Below are positions 33,956-43,031 of a DNA stretch of 64,000 nucleotides, in pieces (positions within the stretch are counted from its first letter, which is position 1; the number at the start of each line of letters is the position of its first letter). The translations under genes and the position numbers were made by a program. Where the stretch lies: the NCBI GenBank assembly GCA_964473525.1, contig CAYYPK010000015.1, positions 1-64,000 of the forward strand, given 5' to 3'. Origin of the DNA: GCA-2687025 sp964473525. GTDB taxonomy: Bacteria > Poribacteria > WGA-4E > GCA-2687025. The notes under the pieces are model-generated. The model worked only from the letters and a program-made list of their open reading frames with translations, was not told the origin of the DNA and searched no databases.

Positions 33956-33976
33956 GCCGCCGGTAGGCGGCTTTTT
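33956..33976 (+). terminator. Intrinsic terminator after tRNA-Ala
   Basis: Stem GCCGCC/GGCGGC (33956-33961 with 33966-33971), loop GGTA, then five Ts (33972-33976). This is a textbook Rho-independent signal closing the pheA-plsC-tRNA unit. Confidence 0.9.
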
Positions 33977-34119
33977 CGTGCCCGCCGACTCCCGTCGGTC
34001 ACGGCGTCATCTGTATGGATACAATGAGCAAGGGCGAGGGCCTGTGGGGGTCGCCGCGTACGTGAGAGCCCTGCGGCCAGCCGGCCTGACATCCTGGGGC
34101 GGGGTGCGTCGTCGCTCGC

Positions 34120-34614
34120 TTATCGGTCGGGTGTCAGCGGCATCGCGTAGTGGATCTGCCGCGCGACCTCCTCGAAGCCAACGCTGGGATAGAAGGTCGA
34201 GCCGACGTCGTTCTGCATGAGCGTCTCGATCTTGGCGAGTCGCATGCCAGAGTCGCGCAGGTACGTAAGGCATCGCTCCATCAGCGCGCGCCCGACCCCC
34301 TGCCCCTGCATGGCTGGTAGCACCGACAGGTTGGGGATCCAGCCGACCTTCGACTCGTCGTCGACGCGCGATGTGATGTACCCCACGACTTTGTCTCCCG
34401 ACTCGGCGACGAATACCCCCGCTGGGTGGGCGGCCACGTCATCGTCTATGTGACGGGCCTTGCGCCACTTCCAGTCATGCTCGCCGACACGGCCGAACCG
34501 ACGCTCAATGTTGGCGTCGATGGAGACGTGCTTGAAGCAGACGACCGTAATCGCCTTCAGCGTGTCGAGGTCCGCCTCGCGGTACGCCCTAATCGTGTAG
34601 GCCGCGTCGGTCAT
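34120..34614 (-). CDS. GNAT-family N-acetyltransferase
   Basis: 164 residues from the ATG at 34614, which overlaps the hisH stop (ATGA). The acetyl-CoA-binding motif A is visible in IPNLSVLPAMQGQGVGRALMERCLTYL-type sequence (Q-x-x-G-x-G/A core), with VFVAESGDKVVGYITS before it and FYPSVGFEEVARQIHY after it. The acceptor is unknown. It is the last gene of the murA-his transcription unit, and translational coupling to hisH indicates co-expression. Confidence 0.85.
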   Translation of the reverse strand: MTDAAYTIRAYREADLDTLKAITVVCFKHVSIDANIERRFGRVGEHDWKWRKARHIDDDVAAHPAGVFVAESGDKVVGYITSRVDDESKVGWIPNLSVLPAMQGQGVGRALMERCLTYLRDSGMRLAKIETLMQNDVGSTFYPSVGFEEVARQIHYAMPLTPDR

Positions 34615-35216
34615 GCGACCATGCCCGCAAACGTCTCGAGGATACCCAGGCCCACGCGCTGGCTCTTCTCGGGGTGGAACTGCATCGCGCACATGTTGTC
34701 CGCGTGTATCGCGGAAGTGAAACGGACCCCGTAGTCGGTCTCAGCCGCGATTACATCGGGGTCTGTTGGGGCGACGTAGTAGGAATGCACGAAGTAGACG
34801 TAGTCCTCGGGCGCGAGGCTGCGGAAGTGCGGCGTCGGCCTGCGGTGCAGAAGCTGATTCCACCCCATGTGTGGCACCTTGAGATCGGTCCCGAACATGT
34901 CGACCGAGCCGCCGATGAGCCCGAATCCTCTGGCGTCCGGGGCTTCCTCGCTCGTCTCGAAGAGCAACTGAAGCCCAAGGCATATGCCAAGGTACGGCTT
35001 GCCCCGCGTGATGGCGTCCTTGACGGCCTGGGTCATGCCCGCGCTGTCGAGACGCTCCATCGCGGCGCCGAAGGCTCCCTGGCCGGGCAGCACGACCGCG
35101 TCCGCTGACGCGACCGCGTCTGGGTCGGCTGTCACGGTCGGTTCTGCCCCGACGTACTCGAGCCCCTTCGCGACGCTGCGCAGGTTGCCCATCCCGTAGT
35201 CCACGATGGCGATCAC
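34611..35216 (-). CDS. hisH: Imidazole glycerol phosphate synthase, glutaminase subunit
   Basis: 201 residues from the GTG at 35216, sharing one base with the hisB stop (TAGTG). It opens with IAIVDYGMGNLRSV. Class I amidotransferase catalytic Cys79 is in GICLGLQLLFE, and MQFHPEKSQ carries the His and Glu. It supplies ammonia from glutamine to HisF for imidazole ring formation. HisF itself is not in the window, so the partner must be encoded elsewhere. Confidence 0.94.
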   Translation of the reverse strand: MIAIVDYGMGNLRSVAKGLEYVGAEPTVTADPDAVASADAVVLPGQGAFGAAMERLDSAGMTQAVKDAITRGKPYLGICLGLQLLFETSEEAPDARGFGLIGGSVDMFGTDLKVPHMGWNQLLHRRPTPHFRSLAPEDYVYFVHSYYVAPTDPDVIAAETDYGVRFTSAIHADNMCAMQFHPEKSQRVGLGILETFAGMVA

Positions 35217-35803
35217 TACAGGCTCCCCTTCGTGGATAGCACGCCGACTACGCGCTCGTCGATGCGCGTGGCCTGGTTGAGCGCCCGCCCGAACGCCTTG
35301 TAGACAGCCTCGACGATGTGGTGCCGGTTCGTGCCGTAGGGCACGTTCACGTGTAGAGTGGCGCCCGCGTTGTTGACGAACCCGTGGAAGAACTCCTCGG
35401 CCAGCTCCGCGTCGAAGTCGCCGATCTTGCCGCCGTCGAGCGGCGTGTTCCACGCGATGTACGGGCGTCCACACAGGTCGAGGTTCACCGTGGCGATGGC
35501 TTCGTACATCGGGACGGTCTCGCCCCCGAAGCGCCTAATGCCCGCCTTGTCGCCAAGCGCCTGGTCGATCGCCAGGCCCAGGCATATTCCGACGTCCTCG
35601 ACCGTGTGGTGGAAGTCCACGTGCGTATCGCCGGAGCCAGCGATACTCAGGTCGAAGAAGCCGTGCTTCGTGAACAGATCGAGCATGTGGTCCAGAAAGC
35701 CGACGCCGGTTGAGACGTCGCTCTTGCCCGACCCATCCAGGTTCATGCTCAGTCGAATGTCCGTCTCGCCTGTCTTGCGGGCGATCTCTCCGATGCGGTC
35801 CAC
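35216..35803 (-). CDS. hisB: Imidazoleglycerol-phosphate dehydratase
   Basis: 195 residues, the length of a monofunctional HisB without a phosphatase domain. Manganese-binding DFHHTVEDVG and the second cluster in NRHHIVEAVYKAFG are intact, as are GVGFLDHMLDLF and GVLSTKG at the C-terminus. It converts imidazole glycerol phosphate to imidazole acetol phosphate, the substrate of HisC. Histidinol phosphatase must be encoded elsewhere. Confidence 0.95.
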   Translation of the reverse strand: MDRIGEIARKTGETDIRLSMNLDGSGKSDVSTGVGFLDHMLDLFTKHGFFDLSIAGSGDTHVDFHHTVEDVGICLGLAIDQALGDKAGIRRFGGETVPMYEAIATVNLDLCGRPYIAWNTPLDGGKIGDFDAELAEEFFHGFVNNAGATLHVNVPYGTNRHHIVEAVYKAFGRALNQATRIDERVVGVLSTKGSL

Positions 35804-35831
35804 TACTCACCACTTTCCTGTCGTGTCGCCG

Positions 35832-36296
35832 TCATCGCGGCAGTCCGATGGCCCACAGGAAGAAGGAGAACGCCATCCCAACGACTGCTCCGCTATAGAA
35901 CGGGACGAACATGAGGAGTTCGCTGGCGACGAACGCGCTGACGATCTGGGGCACGGCAAGCACCGCGAGCGCCCCGCCCATCGTCGCCTTCCCGAGCCGA
36001 GAGTCGAAGATATGCTCCTTGCCCTGCCGTATCCGCAGCAATGATACCCCGAGGAACCGGCTGCCGAGGCGAGCGTAGAGGTACCCAACGCTCGCCGCAA
36101 TGACGAACACCGCCACGCTGATCTCCAGATACGCGCGGTAGTGCCGCTGGTTGTGGATCGTGAATAGCGCCCACATGATGTTGGCCGCAATCGCCAGCCC
36201 GAACTGCGCTAGCAGCCAGCGGCCCCTGAGGAAGAACGGCAGATGGCGCCGCTGAAGGTCGGGGTCGAGATCGCGAAGGCGTGGCAACCGGAGCAT
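35832..36296 (-). CDS. Uncharacterised four-helix membrane protein inside the his operon
   Basis: 154 residues with GGAGGG six bases before the ATG, a strong ribosome-binding site. Four hydrophobic stretches are visible at about residues 26-45, 57-76, 103-120 and 127-150 (LLAQFGLAIAANIMWALF, ISVAVFVIAASVGYLY, GGALAVLAVPQIVSAFV, GAVVGMAFSFFLWAIG). No family is recognised. It lies 31 bases after hisC and 28 before hisB on the same strand, so it is almost certainly part of the operon, though no histidine-biosynthesis role for such a protein is known to me. Confidence 0.65.
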   Translation of the reverse strand: MLRLPRLRDLDPDLQRRHLPFFLRGRWLLAQFGLAIAANIMWALFTIHNQRHYRAYLEISVAVFVIAASVGYLYARLGSRFLGVSLLRIRQGKEHIFDSRLGKATMGGALAVLAVPQIVSAFVASELLMFVPFYSGAVVGMAFSFFLWAIGLPR

Positions 36297-36327
36297 GTCT
36301 CGCCCTCCGCGTGGTGTCGCGCGCCCA

Positions 36328-37431
36328 TTACTCTCCGCTCGTCCGCTCCAGCAACGCCCTGAGGAACGCCGTGTTCTCCTCGGGTGTCCCGATCGTCACA
36401 CGTAGGCAGTCGCGTAGCAGTCCCGGCCTGTCGAGGTTCCTGATGAGAACGCCAGCGTGTAACAGCCTTTCGAACACGACCGTCGCTCCCTCTGCCGCGC
36501 GGAACAGGACGAAATTCGCGTCCGTGTGGAAGAGCTCGATGCCGTCCGCCTCTGCCATCGCCGACAGTACCCGTTCGCGCTCGTCCATCACCCACCGCAG
36601 GTGCTCCGCCACTCGGTCGTCGTGGTCAAGCATCGTCAGGGCGGCGACCTGTGACATCGCGTTCACATTGTAAGGCAGCCGCACCTTGTCGACACAGGCG
36701 ACCCACTCGGGGTCGGCGATCATGAGGCCCACCCGCAGCGACGCGAGGCCGAACGCTTTGGAGAACGTGCGCAGCACAATGAGATTGGCGCGCTCGTCTA
36801 GTTCGCCCAGGAACGTCTTCCCCGAGTACTCGTAGTACGCCTCGTCTACGACCACTAGAACGTCCGGCAAGTCGAGTAGGTTGGCAATGGCGCCGCGATC
36901 CCAGCACGCGCCGGTCGGGTTGTTCGGGTAGCTGAGGAAGACGATGTTGAGCCCGTCGGGAGCCAACGCATCCCGCACGGCGTCTGCGTCCAGTTGGAAG
37001 TCGGCGGTCAGCGGCGCGCCTCGGTACTCGACGCCGGCGCCCTGCGAGAGGATTCGGTACATGGAGAAGGACGGTTCTGGCGAGACCACTCGTGTGTTCG
37101 GCCGGCCGAGCGCCTGAATGAGGGCGCCGATGATCTCGTCGGAGCCGTTGCCAATCGCCAGTTGCTCCGGCCCGACGCCCAGCCGGCCAGCGAGGCCTTC
37201 GCGCAGCCGGGTCGCCTGCGGATCTGGGTACCGGTTCCAACTGACGTCGGCGAACCCCGACGACGTCTCCGCCTTGATGTCTGGCGGCGCATCGTAAGGG
37301 CTCTCGTTGGCGTCGAGCTTCACAGTGTGCGGGTGGGGCTGGACGTGGTACGGATGCACATCGGCCAGGTCATCCCGTAGGAAGCGGTCGGCCAGATGCG
37401 TTCTCGTCTTGTCGGACGCGTCGGCTGGCAA
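36328..37431 (-). CDS. hisC: Histidinol-phosphate aminotransferase
   Basis: 367 residues. PLP fold with KLDANESPYDAP, IGNGSDEIIGALIQ, FLSYPNNPTGAC, VVDEAYYEYSG and the PLP lysine in LRTFSKAFGLASLRVG; the C-terminal block is RVTIGTPEEN. It transfers an amino group from glutamate to imidazole acetol phosphate. Its position directly after hisD makes it the likely histidine enzyme, in contrast with the HisC-like copy in the aromatic operon. The two are divergent paralogues (DANESP versus ASNENP motifs). Confidence 0.92.
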   Translation of the reverse strand: MPADASDKTRTHLADRFLRDDLADVHPYHVQPHPHTVKLDANESPYDAPPDIKAETSSGFADVSWNRYPDPQATRLREGLAGRLGVGPEQLAIGNGSDEIIGALIQALGRPNTRVVSPEPSFSMYRILSQGAGVEYRGAPLTADFQLDADAVRDALAPDGLNIVFLSYPNNPTGACWDRGAIANLLDLPDVLVVVDEAYYEYSGKTFLGELDERANLIVLRTFSKAFGLASLRVGLMIADPEWVACVDKVRLPYNVNAMSQVAALTMLDHDDRVAEHLRWVMDERERVLSAMAEADGIELFHTDANFVLFRAAEGATVVFERLLHAGVLIRNLDRPGLLRDCLRVTIGTPEENTAFLRALLERTSGE

Positions 37432-37455
37432 GGGGTCGAGTGTCCTTCGCGGAGG

Positions 37456-38748
37456 CTAGGTGCGCCGGACTTGCATCGCCGCTGCGTGTCCGTCCAGGCC
37501 CTCGGCGCGCGCCAATGTTACGACCGCGTCCGTGAGACCGTCAAGCGCGCGTCGCGAGTAGCTGAGCAGGTTCGAGCGCTTCACGAAGTCGCCCACGCCC
37601 ATCGCTGATGAGAACCTGGCAGCGCCCCCAGTCGGCAGGATGTGGTTCGGCCCGGCGGCATAGTCGCCGAGCGCCTCCGGCGCGTGCTCACCGATGAAGA
37701 TGCCACCGACGTTCCTGAGTTGGGTCGCGACCGAGTACGCTTCGCGGGTGTGCACCTCGGCGTGCTCTGGGGCCACCTCGTCGCACAGCCGCACGGCCGT
37801 GGCGAGGTCGTCCACAAGGATCGCGCCGCCGTAGGCGTCCAGAGAGGCCTGGATAACGTCTGCCCGGGGCAGCTCCGCCGCCTGACGGGATAGCGACGTC
37901 TGGACCGACATCGCCAGCGCCTCGGACGTAGTCAACAACACCGCGGAGCAGTCGTCACTGTGCTCAGCCTGTGAGATCAGGTCAGCGGCGATGTACTCCG
38001 GGTTCGCCTGGTCGTCGGCGATGACGAGTATCTCGCTCGGGCCGGCGATCTTGTCCACGCCCACGACGCCGAACACCTCGCGCTTGGCGAATTGCGAATA
38101 CAGGTTGCCCGGCCCAACGATCTTGTCGACCCGCGCGACCGTCTCCGTCCCGTACGCCATGGCGGCGACCGCCTGGGCGCCCCCGCAGGCGTACACCTCG
38201 TCCACCTGACACTCTCGCGCGCCTACGAGCGTGATCGGACTGACGTGGCCGGTAGGGCCGGCGGCGGTGGTCACCACGAGTTCCTCGACGCCCGCCACGC
38301 GCGCGGGAACGGCCGCCATCATGAGCGTGGAGACGAGCGGGGCCTCCGCCGCCGGTATCACCAAGCCAACGCGGCGCAGTGGGGTCACCATCTGCCCAAG
38401 CATCACGCCGTCGTCGCCGGTCGCGAACCAGGAAGCCTGCCGCTCGTGTTCGTGGAACGCCCGCACGTTGCTGATCGCCACCCGCAGGGCGTCCAGGAGC
38501 TCGTCGGAGACATGAGCATACGCGCGCTCGATGTCCGTCTCGGACACCCGCAGGGCGTACCCGTCGGCGCCCGGGCAATCGAACTGGCGCGATAGCGCCT
38601 CGACGGCGGCGTCGCCCTCCTCGCGCACGCGTCGGATGATGTCCCGCACTGTGGTCAGGATCGCTTCATCCTCGACATGACCCCTTCCCGCCAGCTTGGC
38701 GAGGAACGCGTCGACATCGGGACTGGGGTGGCGCATCAGCGGAATCAT
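37456..38748 (-). CDS. hisD: Histidinol dehydrogenase
   Basis: 430 residues, normal length. Typical blocks are present: AYAHVSDELLDALRVAI, TPLRRVGLVIPAAEAPLVST, ACGGAQAVAAMAYGTETV, VDKIVGPGN, GPSEILVIADDQANPEYIAADLISQAEHS and GPNHILPTGGAARFSSAM. The zinc-binding and catalytic His of the QAEHS and GPNHILPT motifs are in place. It performs the last two oxidations to histidine. It lies 24 bases downstream of murA on the same strand. Confidence 0.95.
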   Translation of the reverse strand: MIPLMRHPSPDVDAFLAKLAGRGHVEDEAILTTVRDIIRRVREEGDAAVEALSRQFDCPGADGYALRVSETDIERAYAHVSDELLDALRVAISNVRAFHEHERQASWFATGDDGVMLGQMVTPLRRVGLVIPAAEAPLVSTLMMAAVPARVAGVEELVVTTAAGPTGHVSPITLVGARECQVDEVYACGGAQAVAAMAYGTETVARVDKIVGPGNLYSQFAKREVFGVVGVDKIAGPSEILVIADDQANPEYIAADLISQAEHSDDCSAVLLTTSEALAMSVQTSLSRQAAELPRADVIQASLDAYGGAILVDDLATAVRLCDEVAPEHAEVHTREAYSVATQLRNVGGIFIGEHAPEALGDYAAGPNHILPTGGAARFSSAMGVGDFVKRSNLLSYSRRALDGLTDAVVTLARAEGLDGHAAAMQVRRT

Positions 38749-38772
38749 GTCGAGTCCGTTCTACGCGCGGCG

Positions 38773-40038
38773 CTAGTCGCTCACGCGTTGGATGTCCGCG
38801 CCCACGTCGCGCAGCTTCTCTTCTATGCGTTCGTAGCCTCGGTCGATATGGTACACGCGGGAGACGACAGTTTCACCCTCGGCGGCGAGGGCGGCGAGGA
38901 CGAGCACCATGCCCGCGCGCAGGTCCGACGCCATGACTGGGGCGCCGGTCAGTCGGTCCACGCCGTTGACAGTGGCGACGGCTCCGTCGATGTGGATGTC
39001 CGCTCCCATGCGCTGCAGTTCCAGCGCGTGCATGAAGCGGTCGGTGAAGATATTCTCGGTGATCCTCGCCGCGCCCTGCGCCATACACATGAGGCCCATG
39101 TATTGCGCCTGGACATCCGTCGGGAAGCCGGGGTACACGTCCGTCTCGACATCGACTGAGCGGATGCCGTTGGGTACGGTGACCCGGACGTCCTTGCCCT
39201 CCCAATCGAGCCAGATGTCCGCCTCGGTCAGCTTCCCTAGCACCGCGCCCAGATGCCGCCGCTCCGCGCCTCGCACCCGGATGTCGCCACGCGTGATGGC
39301 TCCCGCGAGTATGTAGGACGCCGACTCAATGCGGTCGGGAGGAAGGGCGTATTCTGCTCCGCGCAGCTCTGTCACCCCGTGCACGGTGATCGTCCCCGTG
39401 TCGGCGCCCTCAACGCGGGCTCCCATGGCGTTGAGACATCCGGCGAGGTCGCCGATCTCAGGCTCTGCGGCGGCGTCACGGATGACCGTCACGCCTTCGG
39501 CGAGCGTTGCGGCCATCATGACGTTCGCTGTGGCGCCCACCGACGTGCCGTGCGGGCCGCGCAGCGACATCTCCGCCCCTCGCAACGTCGGAGCCTTGGC
39601 GATGATGAAGCCGTGCTCGACCTGTATCTCCGCCCCAAGGGCCTCCATGCCTCGGAGGTGGATGTCGACGGGTCTCGCGCCAATGGCGCATCCGCCCGGG
39701 AATGACACCCTCGCCTCGCCGAACCTCGCGAGGAGTGGCCCCAGGACGTATATGGACGCGCGCATTCGCCGGACGAGGTCGTACTCCGCTTGCACGCTCA
39801 GCGTGCCCGATGCGCCAAGATGGAGCTCGCCGTTCCCCAGCTCGACCTCGGTCCCGAGGTGGCGGAGCAGGCGCGACAGAGTGCGCATGTCCTGCAAGTC
39901 AGGCACGTTCGTGATGCGACTGTCCGTCGTGCCCAGGATCGCGGCGGCTATGGGAATGGGCAGTCCCGCGTTCTTGCTGCCGCTGACCTGTATGACGCCC
40001 TCCAGGGGAGCGCCTCCGCGTATCACGAACCTGTCCAT
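38773..40038 (-). CDS. murA: UDP-N-acetylglucosamine 1-carboxyvinyltransferase
   Basis: 421 residues. It opens with FVIRGGAPLEGVIQVSGSKNA, and the PEP-binding loop FPGGCAIGARPVDIHLRG holds the catalytic Cys117, which fosfomycin would alkylate. Further blocks include DRIESASYILAGAITRGD, PGFPTDVQAQ and FTDRFMHALELQRMGA. It commits UDP-GlcNAc to peptidoglycan synthesis. murA next to hisD is a recurrent bacterial arrangement. It heads this transcription unit, with a 217-base divergent spacer to the hydrolase gene at 40256. Confidence 0.95.
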   Translation of the reverse strand: MDRFVIRGGAPLEGVIQVSGSKNAGLPIPIAAAILGTTDSRITNVPDLQDMRTLSRLLRHLGTEVELGNGELHLGASGTLSVQAEYDLVRRMRASIYVLGPLLARFGEARVSFPGGCAIGARPVDIHLRGMEALGAEIQVEHGFIIAKAPTLRGAEMSLRGPHGTSVGATANVMMAATLAEGVTVIRDAAAEPEIGDLAGCLNAMGARVEGADTGTITVHGVTELRGAEYALPPDRIESASYILAGAITRGDIRVRGAERRHLGAVLGKLTEADIWLDWEGKDVRVTVPNGIRSVDVETDVYPGFPTDVQAQYMGLMCMAQGAARITENIFTDRFMHALELQRMGADIHIDGAVATVNGVDRLTGAPVMASDLRAGMVLVLAALAAEGETVVSRVYHIDRGYERIEEKLRDVGADIQRVSD

Positions 40039-40255
40039 GACGTCTCCTCGGCGTATCGGCGGGGTTGAGTGCTATGAGTAACGAGCGCGGGGGGTCGCGC
40101 GGTGTCATGTCGGGGCAGAAATCTTGCGTACGTTCGCCGCCTGCCGGGCCGTTGCCGACACCCCCTCGCCGCGGTAAGTTGCGGACGCGCGGTTCTGCGA
40201 CCGCGCGACAGTATGCGGCCCGACCGTGGGGGCCGCCATAGTTGCGGGAGCGCCT

Positions 40256-41911
40256 ATGTCCAGCCCGACGAATCCGCCGCCGGCCCTGCTCGAAATGCGC
40301 GCCCCCATGCGCGACGGGGTCCAGCTCGCCACTGACGTCCGACTGCCGCTTGGGAACGGGCCGTTCCCAGTCGTACTGGCGCGAACGCCGTACGGCAAAC
40401 GCGACGACAACTCTGACGCCGAGGATCCCTACACGCCGCACGGCTACGCGTGGGTGATACAGGACTGCCGCGGCACGGGGGAGTCGGACGGGGCGTGGGA
40501 GCCGGCCGTGAACGAGCGAGCCGACGGTCTCGACACGCAGGCGTGGCTGCTCGACCAGCCTTGGTGCGACGGCACGATATGCACCACTGGAGGGTCGTAC
40601 CTCGGGTACACGCAGTGGATCGTCGCGCCGGGGGCGGAGCGGCGTCACAGGGCGATGTTCACGACGGTGCCACTCACCGACTGGTACGACGATTGCGCCT
40701 ACGCGGGTGGAGCGTTCGGGCTGGGCCTCATGGCGGCGTGGGGAGCGATGATGGCGGCGCCCTCGACGTCTGCGCCTGACCCTATCGACTGGGAGAGTTG
40801 GGACTGGAACGTCGCGTATCGCCACCTCCCGCTGTCGACCTGGGACGATGTGGCAGGCGTCGAACTACCGCACGTACGCGAGTGGGTCCGGCGACCCGTC
40901 TCTGACGACTTCTGGGGGCAGATTGGGATCGCACGTCGACTCGAGCAGATCGACACCCCCGCCGTGACCGTCGCCGGGTGGTACGACGTGTTCGTGAACC
41001 ACGCGGTTCGCACGGTGGCGGGGCTTCGCGAGCTAGGCCGAGAGGATCAGCACCTCATCATCGGCCCGTGGGGCCACGATGTAACCGCACATGCCGAAGG
41101 CCGCGACTTCGGGCCCAACGCTGGGCCGGACCTATACGCGGGGGTCGAGCTCGCCTGGTTCGATCACTTCGCGAAGGGGAAGCCGAAGCCCGACCTGCCG
41201 CCGTATCGGGTCTTCGTGATGGGCGCCAACGAATGGCGCGACGAGTCGGAGTGGCCGCTGGCGAGGACGCAATACACGCCGCTCTACCTGACGGCGAACG
41301 GAGCCGAGGGACACGGATCCCTGGATTGGAGTCCGCCCGGCGTGCAGTCGCCGGACAGGTACTCGTACGACCCGGACGACCCAGTACCTACGCGCGGCGG
41401 TTCTGTCCTGTTCGACGCGCCCATCGGCTCGTACGATCAGGCCGACCTCGAGGCGCGCGCCGATGTGCTGGTCTACACGACTCCGCCGTTGACGCGGGAG
41501 GTCGAGGTAACGGGACCAGTGACCGTGACGCTGTACGCCGCGAGCGACGCGCTGGACACGGATTGGACCGCGAAGCTCATGGACGTATGCCCAGACGGCC
41601 GAGCGTACAACCTGTGCGACGGGATTCTGCGCGCGCGGTACCGAGATCGTGACGCCTCCGCCAGCTTGCTGGAGCCGGGACGCGTGTACCGGTACGAGAT
41701 CGACTGCTGGGTGACGAGCAACGTGTTCCTGCCAGGGCACTCGATCCGACTGCACATCTCCAGCAGCAACTTCCCTCGTTTCGACAGGAACCCCAATACC
41801 GGACACGACTTCGGGGCGGACGCCGAACTCGTGGTCGCGCGGCAGACCGTGTACCACGACGCCGAACGGCCCTCGCACGTCGTCCTCCCGGTCATTCCGG
41901 CCCGTGAGTAG
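40256..41911 (+). CDS. CocE/NonD-type alpha/beta hydrolase (X-Pro dipeptidyl-peptidase S15 family)
   Basis: 551 residues from the ATG at 40256 with GGGAG six bases upstream. The alpha/beta-hydrolase part has MRDGVQLATDVRLP, the RGTGESDG oxyanion region and the nucleophile Ser114 in GGSYLG; a GPWGHD block holds the probable catalytic His. The C-terminal third is the jelly-roll typical of X-Pro dipeptidyl-peptidases and cocaine esterase (VEVTGPVTVTLYAASDALDTDW, LPGHSIRLHISSSNFPRFDRN). No signal peptide is visible. Substrate may be an acylated small molecule or peptide. Its stop overlaps the alternative GTG start of the sialidase-like gene. Confidence 0.85.
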   Translation: MSSPTNPPPALLEMRAPMRDGVQLATDVRLPLGNGPFPVVLARTPYGKRDDNSDAEDPYTPHGYAWVIQDCRGTGESDGAWEPAVNERADGLDTQAWLLDQPWCDGTICTTGGSYLGYTQWIVAPGAERRHRAMFTTVPLTDWYDDCAYAGGAFGLGLMAAWGAMMAAPSTSAPDPIDWESWDWNVAYRHLPLSTWDDVAGVELPHVREWVRRPVSDDFWGQIGIARRLEQIDTPAVTVAGWYDVFVNHAVRTVAGLRELGREDQHLIIGPWGHDVTAHAEGRDFGPNAGPDLYAGVELAWFDHFAKGKPKPDLPPYRVFVMGANEWRDESEWPLARTQYTPLYLTANGAEGHGSLDWSPPGVQSPDRYSYDPDDPVPTRGGSVLFDAPIGSYDQADLEARADVLVYTTPPLTREVEVTGPVTVTLYAASDALDTDWTAKLMDVCPDGRAYNLCDGILRARYRDRDASASLLEPGRVYRYEIDCWVTSNVFLPGHSIRLHISSSNFPRFDRNPNTGHDFGADAELVVARQTVYHDAERPSHVVLPVIPARE

Positions 41912-41969
41912 TCGCTACCCAGCGCGGCTCATCGCGCTGCTAGTAGCACTCACCCCTTGGAGACACGCC

Positions 41970-43031
41970 ATGGCAGACATGCCACGCGGCTACGACATAC
42001 CAGTGATCGACCTCGCCTACGACACGGGCCGGCAAACCGTGGTCGATCGCGAGGCCGGCCAGTACATCGGTCACCCGACTACGACGCTGCTGGGCGACGG
42101 GCGGACGATGATCTGCGTCTATCCGCTCGGGCACGGACGTGGCGCCATCGTGATGAAGCGCAGCGACGACGCGGGCCTGACGTGGGGCCCCCGCCTGCCC
42201 GTGCCGGACAACTGGGCAGCGTCGCAGGAAGTACCCACGATCTATCCCGTAGAGGACGCGCGAGGCGTCAAGCGTCTCATCATGTTCTCCGGTCTGTACC
42301 CCATCCAGATGGCGTCCTCGGTCGACGAGGGGGCGACGTGGACGCCGTTGGCGCCCCTCGGCGACTTCGGCGGCATCGTCGCCATGGCCGATCTCGTGGC
42401 GCTCAGGGACGGGCGGTACATCGCGCTGTTCCACGACGACGGCCGATACCTGACCGGTGAGGGAGAACGCGGCGCGTTCCATGTCTACAAGACCGTCTCC
42501 GAGGACGGAGGGATGACCTGGGGCCCTCCCGTCGCGATCGCGACCCACCCGACGGCGCACCTGTGCGAGCCCGGAGCGGTCAGGTCACCCGACGGGGGTG
42601 AGATCGCGGTGCTCCTGCGGGAGAACTCCCGCCAGCACAACTCGTTCGTGGTCTTCTCACGCGACGAGGGGGAGACGTGGACGGCTCCCCGCGAGCTTCC
42701 CGGGGCGCTGACTGGCGACCGGCACGTCTGCCGCTACGACCACGACGGCCGCCTCCTCATTGAGTTCCGCGACACCACCCACGAAAGCGAGACGAAGGGC
42801 GACTGGGTAGGATGGGTCGGAACGTACGAGGACATAGTGGAAGGCCGCGAAGGGGAATACCGCGTCCGCCTCATGGACAACACCAAGGCAGCCGACTGCG
42901 CGTACCCAGCCATCGAACTGCTGCCCGACGGGACGTTCGTCTCCACCACCTACGGGCACTGGACGGAGGGCGAGAGCCCCTACGTCGTCAGTGTCCGCTT
43001 TACCCTGGCGGAACTGGACGCGCTTCGATGA
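41970..43031 (+). CDS. Sialidase/BNR-repeat (exo-alpha-sialidase-like) protein
   Basis: 353 residues from the ATG at 41970, chosen for GGAG at 41959-41962; an in-frame GTG at 41904 would overlap the upstream stop and add a weak signal-like stretch (LIALLVALTPW), so export is unresolved. Four Asp-box motifs are seen: SDDAGLTWG, SVDEGATWT, SEDGGMTWG and SRDEGETWT, giving a six-bladed propeller of the sialidase superfamily. A CEPGAVRSPDGGEIAVLLREN block resembles the catalytic-face region. It may hydrolyse sialic acid-like or other glycosides. It overlaps the methyltransferase start by 4 bp. Confidence 0.8.
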   Translation: MADMPRGYDIPVIDLAYDTGRQTVVDREAGQYIGHPTTTLLGDGRTMICVYPLGHGRGAIVMKRSDDAGLTWGPRLPVPDNWAASQEVPTIYPVEDARGVKRLIMFSGLYPIQMASSVDEGATWTPLAPLGDFGGIVAMADLVALRDGRYIALFHDDGRYLTGEGERGAFHVYKTVSEDGGMTWGPPVAIATHPTAHLCEPGAVRSPDGGEIAVLLRENSRQHNSFVVFSRDEGETWTAPRELPGALTGDRHVCRYDHDGRLLIEFRDTTHESETKGDWVGWVGTYEDIVEGREGEYRVRLMDNTKAADCAYPAIELLPDGTFVSTTYGHWTEGESPYVVSVRFTLAELDALR

